Of a stretch of DNA of 64,000 bases, positions 51,726 to 63,044 are shown piece by piece (position 1 is the first letter of the stretch; the number at the start of each line of letters is the position of its first letter). Source of the stretch: CAJQGY01 sp964523375. GTDB taxonomy: Bacteria > Pseudomonadota > Gammaproteobacteria > Magnimaribacterales > D2472. The stretch is from NCBI GenBank assembly GCA_964523375.1, contig CAZFYG010000002.1:1-64000 (forward strand), written 5' to 3'. A model generated the notes under the pieces. It ran no database searches. It saw only the letters and a list, made by a program, of their open reading frames with translations, and had not been told where the DNA came from. Made by a program: the position numbers and the translations under genes.

Positions 51726-51731
51726 TATTAT
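51726..51731 (+). promoter_or_regulatory. Possible -10 of fdxA, giving a leaderless start
   Basis: TATTAT ending 8 nt before the fdxA ATG, no Shine-Dalgarno. Weak because the surrounding DNA is nearly all A and T. Confidence 0.3.
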
Positions 51732-51739
51732 TTTATCTT

Positions 51740-52063
51740 ATGACATTTGTAGTTACTGAGTCTTGTATAAAGTGTAAATACACAGATTGTGTGGAGGTCT
51801 GCCCAGTTGATTGTTTTTATGAAGGACCTGATTTTTTGGTCATTCACCCAGATGAATGTATTGATTGCGCCCTTTGTGAACCAGAATGTCCCATTAATGC
51901 AATTCTTTCTGAAGATGAGCTACCAGATGATCAGATAGAGTTTATTGAAATTAATGCAAGGCTCTCTGAGGTTTATGAAAATATTGTTGAGGCCAAAGAT
52001 CCGCTTCCAGATGCAAAAAAATTTGAGACAGTGGAAAATAAACGAGACTTTCTAGACCTATAG
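51740..52063 (+). CDS. fdxA: FdxA, 7Fe (3Fe-4S/4Fe-4S) ferredoxin
   Basis: 107 residues, Azotobacter FdI type. Nine cysteines Cys9, 12, 17, 21, 25, 40, 43, 46 and 50 are each one beyond the FdI numbering; Cys9/17/50 would hold the 3Fe cluster and Cys21/40/43/46 the 4Fe cluster. Low-potential electron carrier; partner not known. In Pseudomonas it stands beside rpoS and mutS near recA. Its last 6 nt overlap the DUF368 gene. Confidence 0.96.
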   Translation: MTFVVTESCIKCKYTDCVEVCPVDCFYEGPDFLVIHPDECIDCALCEPECPINAILSEDELPDDQIEFIEINARLSEVYENIVEAKDPLPDAKKFETVENKRDFLDL

Positions 52064-52798
52064 ATTTTCAAACGGGAAGGTCAGTATTCCACTTAATAAA
52101 ATCAATGCTGTGAAGAAAGTCATGATTTCTTTTTTTCTAACTTCTAACAAGGAATTTAATAATTTTGGCATTGTAAGTAAAGAAATTAAGCAACCAAATG
52201 CAAATGGAATAAGTATTGAAAAATTAAGTATTGCTATAGACCCAATAATACTTTCATAAACCCCAAATGATAATAAAATTGCGCTTCCCGATATGCCTGG
52301 TAAAAGAAAAAATGTGAAGGCAATAAAACCCGTTAAGAAGATATACCCATCTGAAATATTTCCTGGTGAAATGCTTATTTCTTTTAAAACCAATGCTAAT
52401 ACAATTCCAGCAAAAAAATAAATATCGAATTTAAAGTTAGTATCAAATTCAGTTCTTATCCTTGCCCCTATTATTATTGCAACTAGACACATCAAAGCGC
52501 TTATAAAAATTAAAAAATATTCTGTAAAAGATGAGTATAAAAAAAGTATCAATTTTGATGCAAGGATTACACTTAGCATCATGGAGAATAAAAAAGGAAC
52601 TATTAAATCTAGGTAGAATATTTTATTTAATTTTTTTATATCCCAAGTTAGATTAGAAACCCTAAGATTAGAAAGAAATAGAATGAATTTATCATAAACA
52701 TTAAAGGCAAGTGCAACAGTTGAACCTGAAACTCCTGGAAGTAATTCAGCAACACCGACAAAAAAACCTGAGACAATAAACCTTAACCTTTCGCTCAA
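52058..52798 (-). CDS. DUF368 membrane protein (PopT-type undecaprenyl-phosphate translocase)
   Basis: 246 residues, about eight hydrophobic segments. Two inverted-repeat motifs mark the DUF368 family: [19 protein letters not shown] near 17-35 and [19 protein letters not shown] near 165-183. Members were recently described as translocases that recycle undecaprenyl phosphate (PopT). This fits lipid-carrier use by MurJ. It overlaps pcm by 4 nt, in the place where nlpD-rpoS would be expected. Confidence 0.85.
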   Translation of the reverse strand: MSERLRFIVSGFFVGVAELLPGVSGSTVALAFNVYDKFILFLSNLRVSNLTWDIKKLNKIFYLDLIVPFLFSMMLSVILASKLILFLYSSFTEYFLIFISALMCLVAIIIGARIRTEFDTNFKFDIYFFAGIVLALVLKEISISPGNISDGYIFLTGFIAFTFFLLPGISGSAILLSFGVYESIIGSIAILNFSILIPFAFGCLISLLTMPKLLNSLLEVRKKEIMTFFTALILLSGILTFPFENL

Positions 52799-53478
52799 GA
52801 ATCTAACCCATCCTCAGACTTACCTGGGAGCATTGGTACAAATGAAACATCATCATACAAATCTTGCTCAACCTCATTACTGGATATTTTATTGATAACA
52901 TTTAACTTTTGTGATTTTGAGTTACCAACAGGTATCACTATTTTTGCTGATATATTTAAACTATCAACCAGCTCATATGGATACTCTCTTGGTGCAGCAG
53001 CGCAAATAACACCATCATATTTTATTGTATTGTCATAGTCCTCAAAACCATCTCCATATATCAACTCTACATTTCTAATTTTTAGTTCACTTAAATTTTC
53101 TCTAGCCTTATTTACCAAAGGTTTGATTCTTTCTATGGAATAAATATTTTCACAAAAATATGAAAGTACAGCTGTCTGATATCCACAGCCTGTTCCAAGC
53201 TCTAAAACATTATCTAAAATTTTTCCTCTAGCTTTTGTATGCGAGATTAGAAGTTCAGTCATTTTTGCAACAATGTATGGTTGAGATATTGTTTGTTTGT
53301 AGCCAATAGTCAATGATCTATTTTCATATGCCCTAGACCACAAAGCTTCATCTACAAATATATGTCTTGGGACTTGCGATATTGCATCCAGCACTCTGAA
53401 GTCTTTAATGCCCATATTAAGAAGGTTTTCTATCATCTCTTCTCTAACTCTTCTGAATGTAAAGCCTGAATTGCTCAT
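52795..53478 (-). CDS. pcm: Pcm, protein-L-isoaspartate O-methyltransferase
   Basis: SAM-dependent repair of isoaspartyl residues. 227 residues. GYKQTISQPYIVAKMTELL near 73-91 and the SAM motif LELGTGCGYQTAVLS near 111-125 identify the family. Overlaps surE by 4 nt, the typical surE-pcm pair. Confidence 0.96.
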   Translation of the reverse strand: MSNSGFTFRRVREEMIENLLNMGIKDFRVLDAISQVPRHIFVDEALWSRAYENRSLTIGYKQTISQPYIVAKMTELLISHTKARGKILDNVLELGTGCGYQTAVLSYFCENIYSIERIKPLVNKARENLSELKIRNVELIYGDGFEDYDNTIKYDGVICAAAPREYPYELVDSLNISAKIVIPVGNSKSQKLNVINKISSNEVEQDLYDDVSFVPMLPGKSEDGLDS

Positions 53479-54215
53479 AAAAACTTTTTAAAACTCTCTG
53501 AAAGATTATTATTTACAAGATCATAGTCCAGAATTGAAATGGATACATACCCTTCTTCAACTGCTTTAGCATCTGTAAGATGATCTTCTTGAATGGGCTC
53601 TCCTGAGAGATTGTATCTATATTTGGTAATGACATCAGAGGACTTAACTGCTAATGGCTTGTTTGGAATACCATTCGTTGCAAGAGTGGTGATTTTAATT
53701 CCTTTGTAATCATTTTCACAAATATCAGGCAAGTTGACATTAAAAACTTTGCCTTCATACCCTTTTGAAGAATCTATTATGAAATGAATAATTTCTGCTG
53801 ATTTTTTTGCAATATAGCCTTTATCTTTGCAATCATATGATGCTACTGATAATGCAATCGGGGGGTATTTAAGATTTCTACCTCCAATTGCTGCTCCAAC
53901 AGTCCCAGAATATAAAACATTATTACCGATATTAGCTCCATGATTGATTCCTGAAATAACAATATCAAACTCAAAATCAACCATGCCTAATAACCCAAAA
54001 TAAGCACAATCAGCTGGCGTTCCATCTACAGAATAAATTCTGTCATCAATCTTTTCAATTTCAGTTTCTTTTAAAAAAGATATTGCAGCGCTCATGCCAC
54101 TGCAATTATTTTTTGGAGCAATCATCCAAACCTCATGGTTTTTTATAAGCTCTTGATATAGATAATTGATATTCTCTGCTTTATACCCATCATCATTAGT
54201 AAGAAGTATTTTCAT
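53475..54215 (-). CDS. surE: SurE, 5'/3'-nucleotidase
   Basis: Metal-dependent survival-protein phosphatase. 246 residues. MKILLTNDDG with Asp8 and Asp9, NNCSGMSAAIS near 37-47 and ISGINHGANIGN near 87-98 give the metal site. Overlaps ispDF by 1 nt. truD, which often stands between ispF and surE, is absent. Confidence 0.96.
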   Translation of the reverse strand: MKILLTNDDGYKAENINYLYQELIKNHEVWMIAPKNNCSGMSAAISFLKETEIEKIDDRIYSVDGTPADCAYFGLLGMVDFEFDIVISGINHGANIGNNVLYSGTVGAAIGGRNLKYPPIALSVASYDCKDKGYIAKKSAEIIHFIIDSSKGYEGKVFNVNLPDICENDYKGIKITTLATNGIPNKPLAVKSSDVITKYRYNLSGEPIQEDHLTDAKAVEEGYVSISILDYDLVNNNLSESFKKFL

Positions 54216-55357
54216 TATTTATCTTTAAGATTTACTATAGATTGCACAGATATTGCCTTATTTTTTCCAATAATACCAAGCTTTTCTGCTGTAGTTGCCT
54301 TTAGCCCTATTTTTGATTCAGGGATACCCAGAATTTCACTGAGACTCTTAAGAATATCGTTCCGGAATGGATTAATTTTTGGTTGCTCGCATATGATAGT
54401 TGAATCTATATTATGAATTTCCATACCAATTGATTCAATTTTATCTAAGCAGAGCTCAATTATTTTTTTGCTATCAAGTCCTTTATTGTTGATATCTTGA
54501 TCCGAGAAAAATATACCTATATCTCCCAGCGCTGAAGCTCCTAAAATTGAATCGGCAATTGAATGAAGAAGCACATCCCCATCAGAATGGGCAATAATAC
54601 TATATTTACAAGGCACCCTAAAACCCCCTAGAGTTATGCCGTCACCCTCTTGATATCTATGAACGTCAAAACCAGTTCCTGTTCTTGTATTAAATTTTGA
54701 TAACAGCCTTAGGTCGTCTTTGTAGGTAATTTTTATATTTGAGCTAGAACCAAGAATTCTACTTACATCAAAGCCACCATATTCCAAAGCAAACGACTCA
54801 TCTGGAACATCCACGTCCTCTGAAATACATAATTGTAATGATTTTTTTAAATCATGAAATTTGCATATTTGTGGTGTTTGCGCTAAAAAATATTCATTTT
54901 TATTAACTGTTCCTAGCTCTTTCGATCTAAGTGACTCTGAAATTGGAATATATGGGAAAGAGCCAGAAGATTTGCTTTCCATTAAATTCTTTAATAATTC
55001 ATTTATGATTGTATAAGAAAAATTAGGCCTTGCTGCATCATGAATTAAAACATAATCATAGCCATCTGCGCATTCATGATTCAAAGCATTATTAACGGAT
55101 TCTGCTCTTGTGGAGCCACCGTTTATAAATTGTATAGTTTCATTTTTATAAAAATCTTGATTTTTAATATAGCTATCACCCTCTGAAATAACAATTATAA
55201 GCCTATCAATTACTTTTGACTTAAGCAGCTCATTAACGGTGTTCTCGATAACAGAAAATGCATTCAATTTGGCATATTGTTTTGGTTTTCTTTCACCAAA
55301 TCTATGCCCTATTCCAGCAGCAGGAATAACAGCTAAGATTCGATTATTTTTCATCAT
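54215..55357 (-). CDS. ispDF: IspDF, fused MEP cytidylyltransferase and MECDP synthase
   Basis: Bifunctional enzyme of the MEP isoprenoid pathway. About 380 residues from the ATG at 55357 (a TTG at 55372 and an ATG at 55354 are alternatives). IspD part about 1-220 with PAAGIGHRFGERKPKQYAKL and HDAARPN; IspF part about 223-380 with TGTGFDVHRYQEGDGI, GGFRVP, and AHSDGDVLLHSIADSILGA. No stop or frameshift lies between. Such fusions are usual in alpha- and epsilonproteobacteria, less so in gammaproteobacteria. Overlaps ftsB by 14 nt. Confidence 0.95.
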   Translation of the reverse strand: MMKNNRILAVIPAAGIGHRFGERKPKQYAKLNAFSVIENTVNELLKSKVIDRLIIVISEGDSYIKNQDFYKNETIQFINGGSTRAESVNNALNHECADGYDYVLIHDAARPNFSYTIINELLKNLMESKSSGSFPYIPISESLRSKELGTVNKNEYFLAQTPQICKFHDLKKSLQLCISEDVDVPDESFALEYGGFDVSRILGSSSNIKITYKDDLRLLSKFNTRTGTGFDVHRYQEGDGITLGGFRVPCKYSIIAHSDGDVLLHSIADSILGASALGDIGIFFSDQDINNKGLDSKKIIELCLDKIESIGMEIHNIDSTIICEQPKINPFRNDILKSLSEILGIPESKIGLKATTAEKLGIIGKNKAISVQSIVNLKDK

Positions 55358-55643
55358 CCTTTTTCTTTTCAAAGCTTATAAACTCCTCATCTGGATAGGT
55401 TAAGCCCAATCTTTCTCTAGCAAAGTTTTCAATATGCTCATCAGAGCTTTGCGCACTTTGAATTTCAAGAATTAAAATATCATTTTTTAACTTTAACTGA
55501 TTATTTTTAATATGCTGAATGTTGTTGTTGTTATCAAGACTTTTCTTTTGTGCATAGCTATTATCACCAAAAAAAATTGAGTAGCCTAAACCAAAAGAAG
55601 TTAATATTAAAAGGATTGCGATTAGGTTAATTGTCCTTGTCAT
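55344..55643 (-). CDS. ftsB: FtsB, divisome protein
   Basis: Bitopic member of the FtsQLB complex. 99 residues: membrane helix about 6-26, coiled coil about 40-65 (Asn/Lys-rich), and the conserved [15 protein letters not shown] near 74-88. Between eno and ispD as in other gammaproteobacteria; overlaps eno by 4 nt. Confidence 0.93.
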   Translation of the reverse strand: MTRTINLIAILLILTSFGLGYSIFFGDNSYAQKKSLDNNNNIQHIKNNQLKLKNDILILEIQSAQSSDEHIENFARERLGLTYPDEEFISFEKKKDDEK

Positions 55644-56914
55644 TCAGGAAAACTAAAATTATTATTTTCCTCTTCAATCCATAATATGCGATTATATTTT
55701 GCCACTCTATCTGATCTGCAGGGAGCTCCAGTTTTAATTTGACCAGCACCAAGACCAATTGCCAAGTCCGCAATTGTTGTGTCTTCTGTTTCACCTGATC
55801 TATGAGATATTATTGATTTGTAGTTGTTTGAATTTGCTAAATGTATTGTTTCTATAGTCTCTGTAATAGTGCCTATTTGATTAAATTTTATTAAAATAGA
55901 GTTTGCGAGGCCTTGTTCGATTCCGGTTTTAAAAATATTTTTGTTTGTTACAAAAAGATCATCTCCCACAAGTTGACATTTATGGCCAATTCTATCAGTT
56001 AACTCTTTCCAGCCATCAAAATCGTTTTCATCCATGCCATCCTCTATGGATATGATGGGATATTTTTCGGCAAGCTCTTCCAAATAAGAAACAAACTCTG
56101 ACGATGATAGGCTTCTTCCTTCGCCTTTAAGGTTATATTTTCTTCCATCAAAAAACTCGCTTGCTGCGCAGTCTAGCGCAAGAAATACATCTTTTCCTGG
56201 AACAAGGCCTGAGTGCTTAATTGCATCTAATATTAAAGTCAAAGCCTCTTCGTTAGACTTAAGATTGGGAGCGAAACCACCCTCATCACCAACAGCTGTC
56301 GATAGAGATTTATTCTTTAGAATATTTTTTAGATTCCAGTAAATCTCACTTGACCATCTCATTGCTTCATGAAAAGTTGAGGCATTAAAAGGGATTATCA
56401 TAAATTCTTGAATGTCTATATTATTATCAGCATGCTCGCCACCATTAAGAATATTCAACATTGGCATAGGAAGATTTGGTTCAACACTTAACCCAGTTAT
56501 ATCAGAGTATACGTCATGAAAATGTTGATGCAGTGACACATTTCTTTTCTTTGCAGCAACATGAGAAACAGCCAATGAAACTGCCAGAATAGCATTTGCT
56601 CCAAGATTTGATTTATCATCCGTGCCATCTAGATCAATTAATTTTTTATCTATGAGCTCTTGATCCTCAGGGTTTAGATTTTTTAGAAGAGGGCTTATAA
56701 GGTTATTGATATTATTTACAGCCTTAATAACCCCTTTTCCCATAAATGCACTATCGCCATCTCTTAGCTCTAAAGCTTCTTTAGTTCCAGTAGATGCTCC
56801 ACTAGGAACAATAGCGCTTGCCTCTATTCCACAGCTAAGTATTACTTTGCATGATACTGTTGGGAGACCTCTAGAATCTAAAACTTGAATAGCTTTTATG
56901 GAATTAATACTCAT
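55640..56914 (-). CDS. eno: Eno, enolase
   Basis: Glycolytic enzyme converting 2-phosphoglycerate to PEP; in many bacteria also part of the degradosome. 424 residues (E. coli 432). [10 protein letters not shown] at the N-terminus, the catalytic Lys in ILIKFNQIG, and [19 protein letters not shown]. Starts 5 nt after kdsA ends. Confidence 0.98.
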   Translation of the reverse strand: MSINSIKAIQVLDSRGLPTVSCKVILSCGIEASAIVPSGASTGTKEALELRDGDSAFMGKGVIKAVNNINNLISPLLKNLNPEDQELIDKKLIDLDGTDDKSNLGANAILAVSLAVSHVAAKKRNVSLHQHFHDVYSDITGLSVEPNLPMPMLNILNGGEHADNNIDIQEFMIIPFNASTFHEAMRWSSEIYWNLKNILKNKSLSTAVGDEGGFAPNLKSNEEALTLILDAIKHSGLVPGKDVFLALDCAASEFFDGRKYNLKGEGRSLSSSEFVSYLEELAEKYPIISIEDGMDENDFDGWKELTDRIGHKCQLVGDDLFVTNKNIFKTGIEQGLANSILIKFNQIGTITETIETIHLANSNNYKSIISHRSGETEDTTIADLAIGLGAGQIKTGAPCRSDRVAKYNRILWIEEENNNFSFPE

Positions 56915-56919
56915 AATTA

Positions 56920-59386
<2,467 letters not shown>

Positions 59387-59458
59387 TTATCTCGGTTATG
59401 ATGGGATAAAAGAATAACAGATAACAATGGATAGTTAAATGGAAATAATTAAATACGG

Positions 59459-60514
59459 TTAATTATGGTATGTTTTTTTCACTCTGGATTTTATTCTAAT
59501 CATTAGATCGTAAGATATTAAATCATTAGGTATTGTGATGTTATTAATGCTTGATTCTGGTGAAAAAATTTCACAGTAATCTCCAATATTACAGTTTGTA
59601 TGATCAGAAATATCAACTGTTGTAAGGTCCATACTTATCTTGCCAAAGATTTTTGCTTTCTTTCCGTTCACAAGAACTGAAGTTCCGTCTTTTATATTTT
59701 GCGCTAAGCCGTCTGCATAACCAATGTAAACAGTAGCAATTGTCATATCACAAATAGCTGTTGCTCTTCCATCATAGCCTACAGAATCTCCCTTTTTGAT
59801 CTTCCTGATATTAACAATTGGCGATCTTAGGGTCATTGCTGTTTTAAGCTCATGTGTTCCAATATAACCTCCAAAAATACCTATTCCACATCTAACCCAA
59901 TCATATGAATGATCTGGATAATTAAATATACAACCTGTATTTGCTATGCTCTTAGAAACTTCTCCAGAAAGTTGATCAAAAACATTATTAAATCTAGCAA
60001 ATTGCTCTTTGTTACTTTTATTTTCTGGGTTATTAGAAGCAGCTAAATGAGACATAAGGACTATTTTTTTATCTTTTAAATGCTCATTATAAATTTGCAA
60101 AAAATCTTTTTCTTCGAAACCAAGCCTATTCATTCCAGTATTAATTTTAAACCAAAGATTATTGTAAAAATTATTCTTTTTGATTAACTCAAATTGTTCT
60201 TTATTATGTATGACAAGATCGAGATTATGTTTTGTTGCGATTTCTAAATCACTCTCAGAATATACTCCTGTCATTAATAGGATTTTTTTATTAGATCTCT
60301 CCCTTATTCTTATTGCTTCATCTATTCGAACTGTTCCATACCCATCTACAGAGCAATCTATATGTTCCAATAAATTTTCCATGATGTGGCCATATGCATC
60401 AGATTTGATAACAGCCATAAAATGACTGTTATTTGGTATGAGAGTCTTAAGATATTTAATGTTCTCTTGAACTATAGATGGATCAATGATTAGCTCTGAT
60501 CTAAGTGATGTCAT
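59459..60514 (-). CDS. alr: Alr, alanine racemase
   Basis: PLP enzyme that supplies D-alanine for peptidoglycan. 351 residues. PLP Lys37 in VIKSDAYGH, substrate region GKISMDLTTVDIS, and the second catalytic base Tyr in YIGYADG. Overlaps dnaB by 4 nt; the dnaB-alr order is conserved. Confidence 0.96.
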   Translation of the reverse strand: MTSLRSELIIDPSIVQENIKYLKTLIPNNSHFMAVIKSDAYGHIMENLLEHIDCSVDGYGTVRIDEAIRIRERSNKKILLMTGVYSESDLEIATKHNLDLVIHNKEQFELIKKNNFYNNLWFKINTGMNRLGFEEKDFLQIYNEHLKDKKIVLMSHLAASNNPENKSNKEQFARFNNVFDQLSGEVSKSIANTGCIFNYPDHSYDWVRCGIGIFGGYIGTHELKTAMTLRSPIVNIRKIKKGDSVGYDGRATAICDMTIATVYIGYADGLAQNIKDGTSVLVNGKKAKIFGKISMDLTTVDISDHTNCNIGDYCEIFSPESSINNITIPNDLISYDLMIRIKSRVKKTYHN

Positions 60515-61878
60515 TCAAATGAATCATAGAAGCCATCATTAGAAAAATTTTCAAATCTTGTATATTCTTTTAAGAATGTTAAATGAACCGTACCTATTGG
60601 ACCATTCCTTTGTTTGCCAATAATAATCTCAGCTTTATTACCCTGCTCTGAGTCTTCGTTATAAACCTCATCTCTATAAATAAATAATATTACATCGGCA
60701 TCCTGTTCAATTGCACCTGAGTCTCTTAAATCAGCCATTATTGGTCTTTTATTTGGACGCTGCTCAACGGCACGATTTAGCTGAGAAAGGGCAATAACAG
60801 GGACATTGAGCTCTTTAGCAAGAGATTTCAAGGCCCTTGAGATTTCTGATATTTGATTAACACGATTCTCAGCAGATGAAGGAAGTTGCATTAACTGAAG
60901 ATAATCAACAACTATTAATGATAATCCTCCTTCAGATCTTGCCAATCTTCTTGCTTTTGCTCTAAGCTCCATTGGGCTAAGTAATGAGCTATCATCAATC
61001 CATAAAGGCATATTCTTCAGCCTCTCTCCTTCTTGCAAAAGAATCTTAAGTTGATCATCACGTAACATACCTGACCTAACATTTTGCTGATCAAGTTTAC
61101 ACATACCAGACAACATTCTAGTTGTTAATGATTCGCCTGGCATCTCTAAACTAAAAATAAGAACAGCACCTTCTGTATCATCGTTAACTAAAACATTTTC
61201 TGCAATATTCATAGCAAATGAAGTTTTACCCATACTTGGTCTTCCGGCAACAATAATTAGATCTCCATCTTGAATGCCTTGAAGCTTCTTATCAAGATCT
61301 TTAAACCCTGTAGATGCACCTATGAGACCACCCTTTTTATTTGAAAGCTCATGAAGTCTATCCATAGTGGATGGAATAAGCTCTTTCATAGATTGTAAAG
61401 AAGAATCATTCTGGCTGGTTTCATCATTAAGAGCAAATATCAATCTTTCAGCATGATCTAATAACGCCTCACCATTTTGACCTTGTGGGTTGTTAATAAG
61501 CTCAGTAATTTCTGAATTTGCCTGCATCAATTTTCTAGAAATTGATCGTTGTCTAATTATTTCTGCATATGCTTCAAGATTTGCAGCTGAGGGTGTTGAT
61601 GTTGCTAATTCTATTAAGTAGTTTTTACCACCAACTCTATTTAAATTATTACTATTATCTAATTTCTCAGATACAGTTAATGGATCTAAAGGCTTGTTTT
61701 CATTAACAAGCTCTGCCATGGATTCAAAGATAATTTGATGATCTTTACCCTGAAAATCAACTTCAGTTATAACTTGTATTACAGTATCAAACCTATGAGT
61801 CTCAAGCATTAGGCCACCTAGAACGGCTCTCTCAGCCTCTCTAGCTTGATTATTTTGATCTATTGGTATATCTGTCAT
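60511..61878 (-). CDS. dnaB: DnaB, replicative DNA helicase
   Basis: Hexameric helicase of the replication fork. 455 residues. N-terminal helical domain (AERAVLGGLMLE), a linker, and the RecA-like domain with Walker A GRPSMGKTS at about 211-219, VVDYLQLM, and ADLRDSGAIEQDAD. No intein. 38 nt after rplI. Confidence 0.98.
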   Translation of the reverse strand: MTDIPIDQNNQAREAERAVLGGLMLETHRFDTVIQVITEVDFQGKDHQIIFESMAELVNENKPLDPLTVSEKLDNSNNLNRVGGKNYLIELATSTPSAANLEAYAEIIRQRSISRKLMQANSEITELINNPQGQNGEALLDHAERLIFALNDETSQNDSSLQSMKELIPSTMDRLHELSNKKGGLIGASTGFKDLDKKLQGIQDGDLIIVAGRPSMGKTSFAMNIAENVLVNDDTEGAVLIFSLEMPGESLTTRMLSGMCKLDQQNVRSGMLRDDQLKILLQEGERLKNMPLWIDDSSLLSPMELRAKARRLARSEGGLSLIVVDYLQLMQLPSSAENRVNQISEISRALKSLAKELNVPVIALSQLNRAVEQRPNKRPIMADLRDSGAIEQDADVILFIYRDEVYNEDSEQGNKAEIIIGKQRNGPIGTVHLTFLKEYTRFENFSNDGFYDSFE

Positions 61879-61881
61879 AAG

Positions 61882-61903
61882 AATATGATTTTTACATCAT
61901 ATT
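61882..61903. repeat. 8-bp inverted repeat between rplI and dnaB
   Basis: Arms AATATGAT and ATCATATT around a 6-nt spacer, immediately before the dnaB start on the minus strand. It could slow readthrough from the ribosomal genes, but it is AT-rich and has no T-run. Confidence 0.3.
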
Positions 61904-61916
61904 TTAAAATAAACAA

Positions 61917-62363
61917 CTATTCAGCTAATACTTTAACCACTACGTTTGCAGAAACCTCTGGATGAACGCTAATTGTAATATTATGATCGCCTTGTTCTTT
62001 AATGGGTCCACCAGAAAGTTGAACTTCACTTTTGTCTATTTCAATTCCGTTATTTGTAAACGCTTCAGCTATTTCTCTAGTGCCAACTGAGCCGTATAAA
62101 GCGCCCTCTTCAGTCACCGGAACATGTATTTCACAAGATGAGCCTTCTATAGACTCTGATCTAGCTGTTGCTTGAGTAAGTTGATCAGCTGAGGCTGCTG
62201 CTAGCTCTTCTTTTCTTGACTCTACTTCTTCGATATTTCTATCACTTGCAAATGCTGCTTTTTTTTGTGGTATTAAGAAGTTTCTGGCATAGCCTGAATT
62301 TACTTCAACTACATCTCCTATTTCACCAAGTCTTTGAATTTTGTCTAATAGTATTATTTTCAT
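61917..62363 (-). CDS. rplI: Ribosomal protein bL9
   Basis: 50S subunit protein. 148 residues: N-terminal domain MKIILLDKIQRLGEIGDVVEV with NSGYARNFLIPQKKA, a connecting helix, and a C-terminal domain. 9 nt after rpsR. Confidence 0.98.
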   Translation of the reverse strand: MKIILLDKIQRLGEIGDVVEVNSGYARNFLIPQKKAAFASDRNIEEVESRKEELAAASADQLTQATARSESIEGSSCEIHVPVTEEGALYGSVGTREIAEAFTNNGIEIDKSEVQLSGGPIKEQGDHNITISVHPEVSANVVVKVLAE

Positions 62364-62372
62364 GATGTTCTC

Positions 62373-62567
62373 TTATTGATGCATGTCAGTGTAAGGCAAG
62401 AGAGCCAAAAATCTAGCTATCTTAACGGATTTAGTAACTTTTCTTTGATTAGAGGCTGTAATACCAGTAACTCTTGCTGGCATTATTTTTCCAGTTTCAG
62501 TTATGAATTGTTTTAGTAGGTCAGTATTTTTATAATCGAATTTTTTTGGTAGATCAAATTTACTCAT
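62373..62567 (-). CDS. rpsR: Ribosomal protein bS18
   Basis: 30S subunit protein. 64 residues, somewhat shorter than E. coli (75) at the N-terminus. [19 protein letters not shown] and the C-terminal [16 protein letters not shown] are the family core. Shares one nucleotide with the rpsF stop. Confidence 0.97.
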   Translation of the reverse strand: MSKFDLPKKFDYKNTDLLKQFITETGKIMPARVTGITASNQRKVTKSVKIARFLALLPYTDMHQ

Positions 62568-62962
62568 TACTTATCTCCTCTTTTTGTTCTTTCAGATGTG
62601 TCCTTTCTTTGGGATGTCTCATTAATATCTGATCTTTTGTTTTTAGATTCAACCATGAGCACTGACTCTTCCTCAGAATGACTAGTAACAACTAAAATAA
62701 TATGGCGAATAATTGACTCGTTATATTTAATTTTTGTTTCAATTTCTAGCAGCTTACTTGGATCACCTTCAAGATTCATCAATAAATAGTGGCCTTTATT
62801 GTGGTTGTTAATTGAATAGGCAAGTTGACGTCTACCAATATCTTCAAGCTTAGTAACTTTAAAAGAATTTTCAGATAAAAGCTGATTGAATTCGGTTTTG
62901 AACTCGTCTACTTTAGATGACAGATTTGGATTTAATATCAGGACGGCTTCGTATTTTTTCAT
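62567..62962 (-). CDS. rpsF: Ribosomal protein bS6
   Basis: 30S subunit protein, binds bS18. 131 residues. [36 protein letters not shown] and a charged C-terminal tail of about 30 residues. First gene of rpsF-rpsR-rplI-dnaB-alr. GGGAAC precedes the ATG; the 82-nt leader holds no hairpin I can support. Confidence 0.97.
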   Translation of the reverse strand: MKKYEAVLILNPNLSSKVDEFKTEFNQLLSENSFKVTKLEDIGRRQLAYSINNHNKGHYLLMNLEGDPSKLLEIETKIKYNESIIRHIILVVTSHSEEESVLMVESKNKRSDINETSQRKDTSERTKRGDK

Positions 62963-63044
62963 ATTGTTCCCTTTGGGTTAAAGATTTAAGCTTTTATTAG
63001 CGTAAACCAAGGAAGGTGCATTCTAATGGAATTAATTTTTAGAA

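Noticed and set aside
62963..63044. S6:S18-type autoregulatory leader before rpsF
   Set aside because: I could not find the paired stem with the bulged CCG that defines the motif; only the expected location fits.
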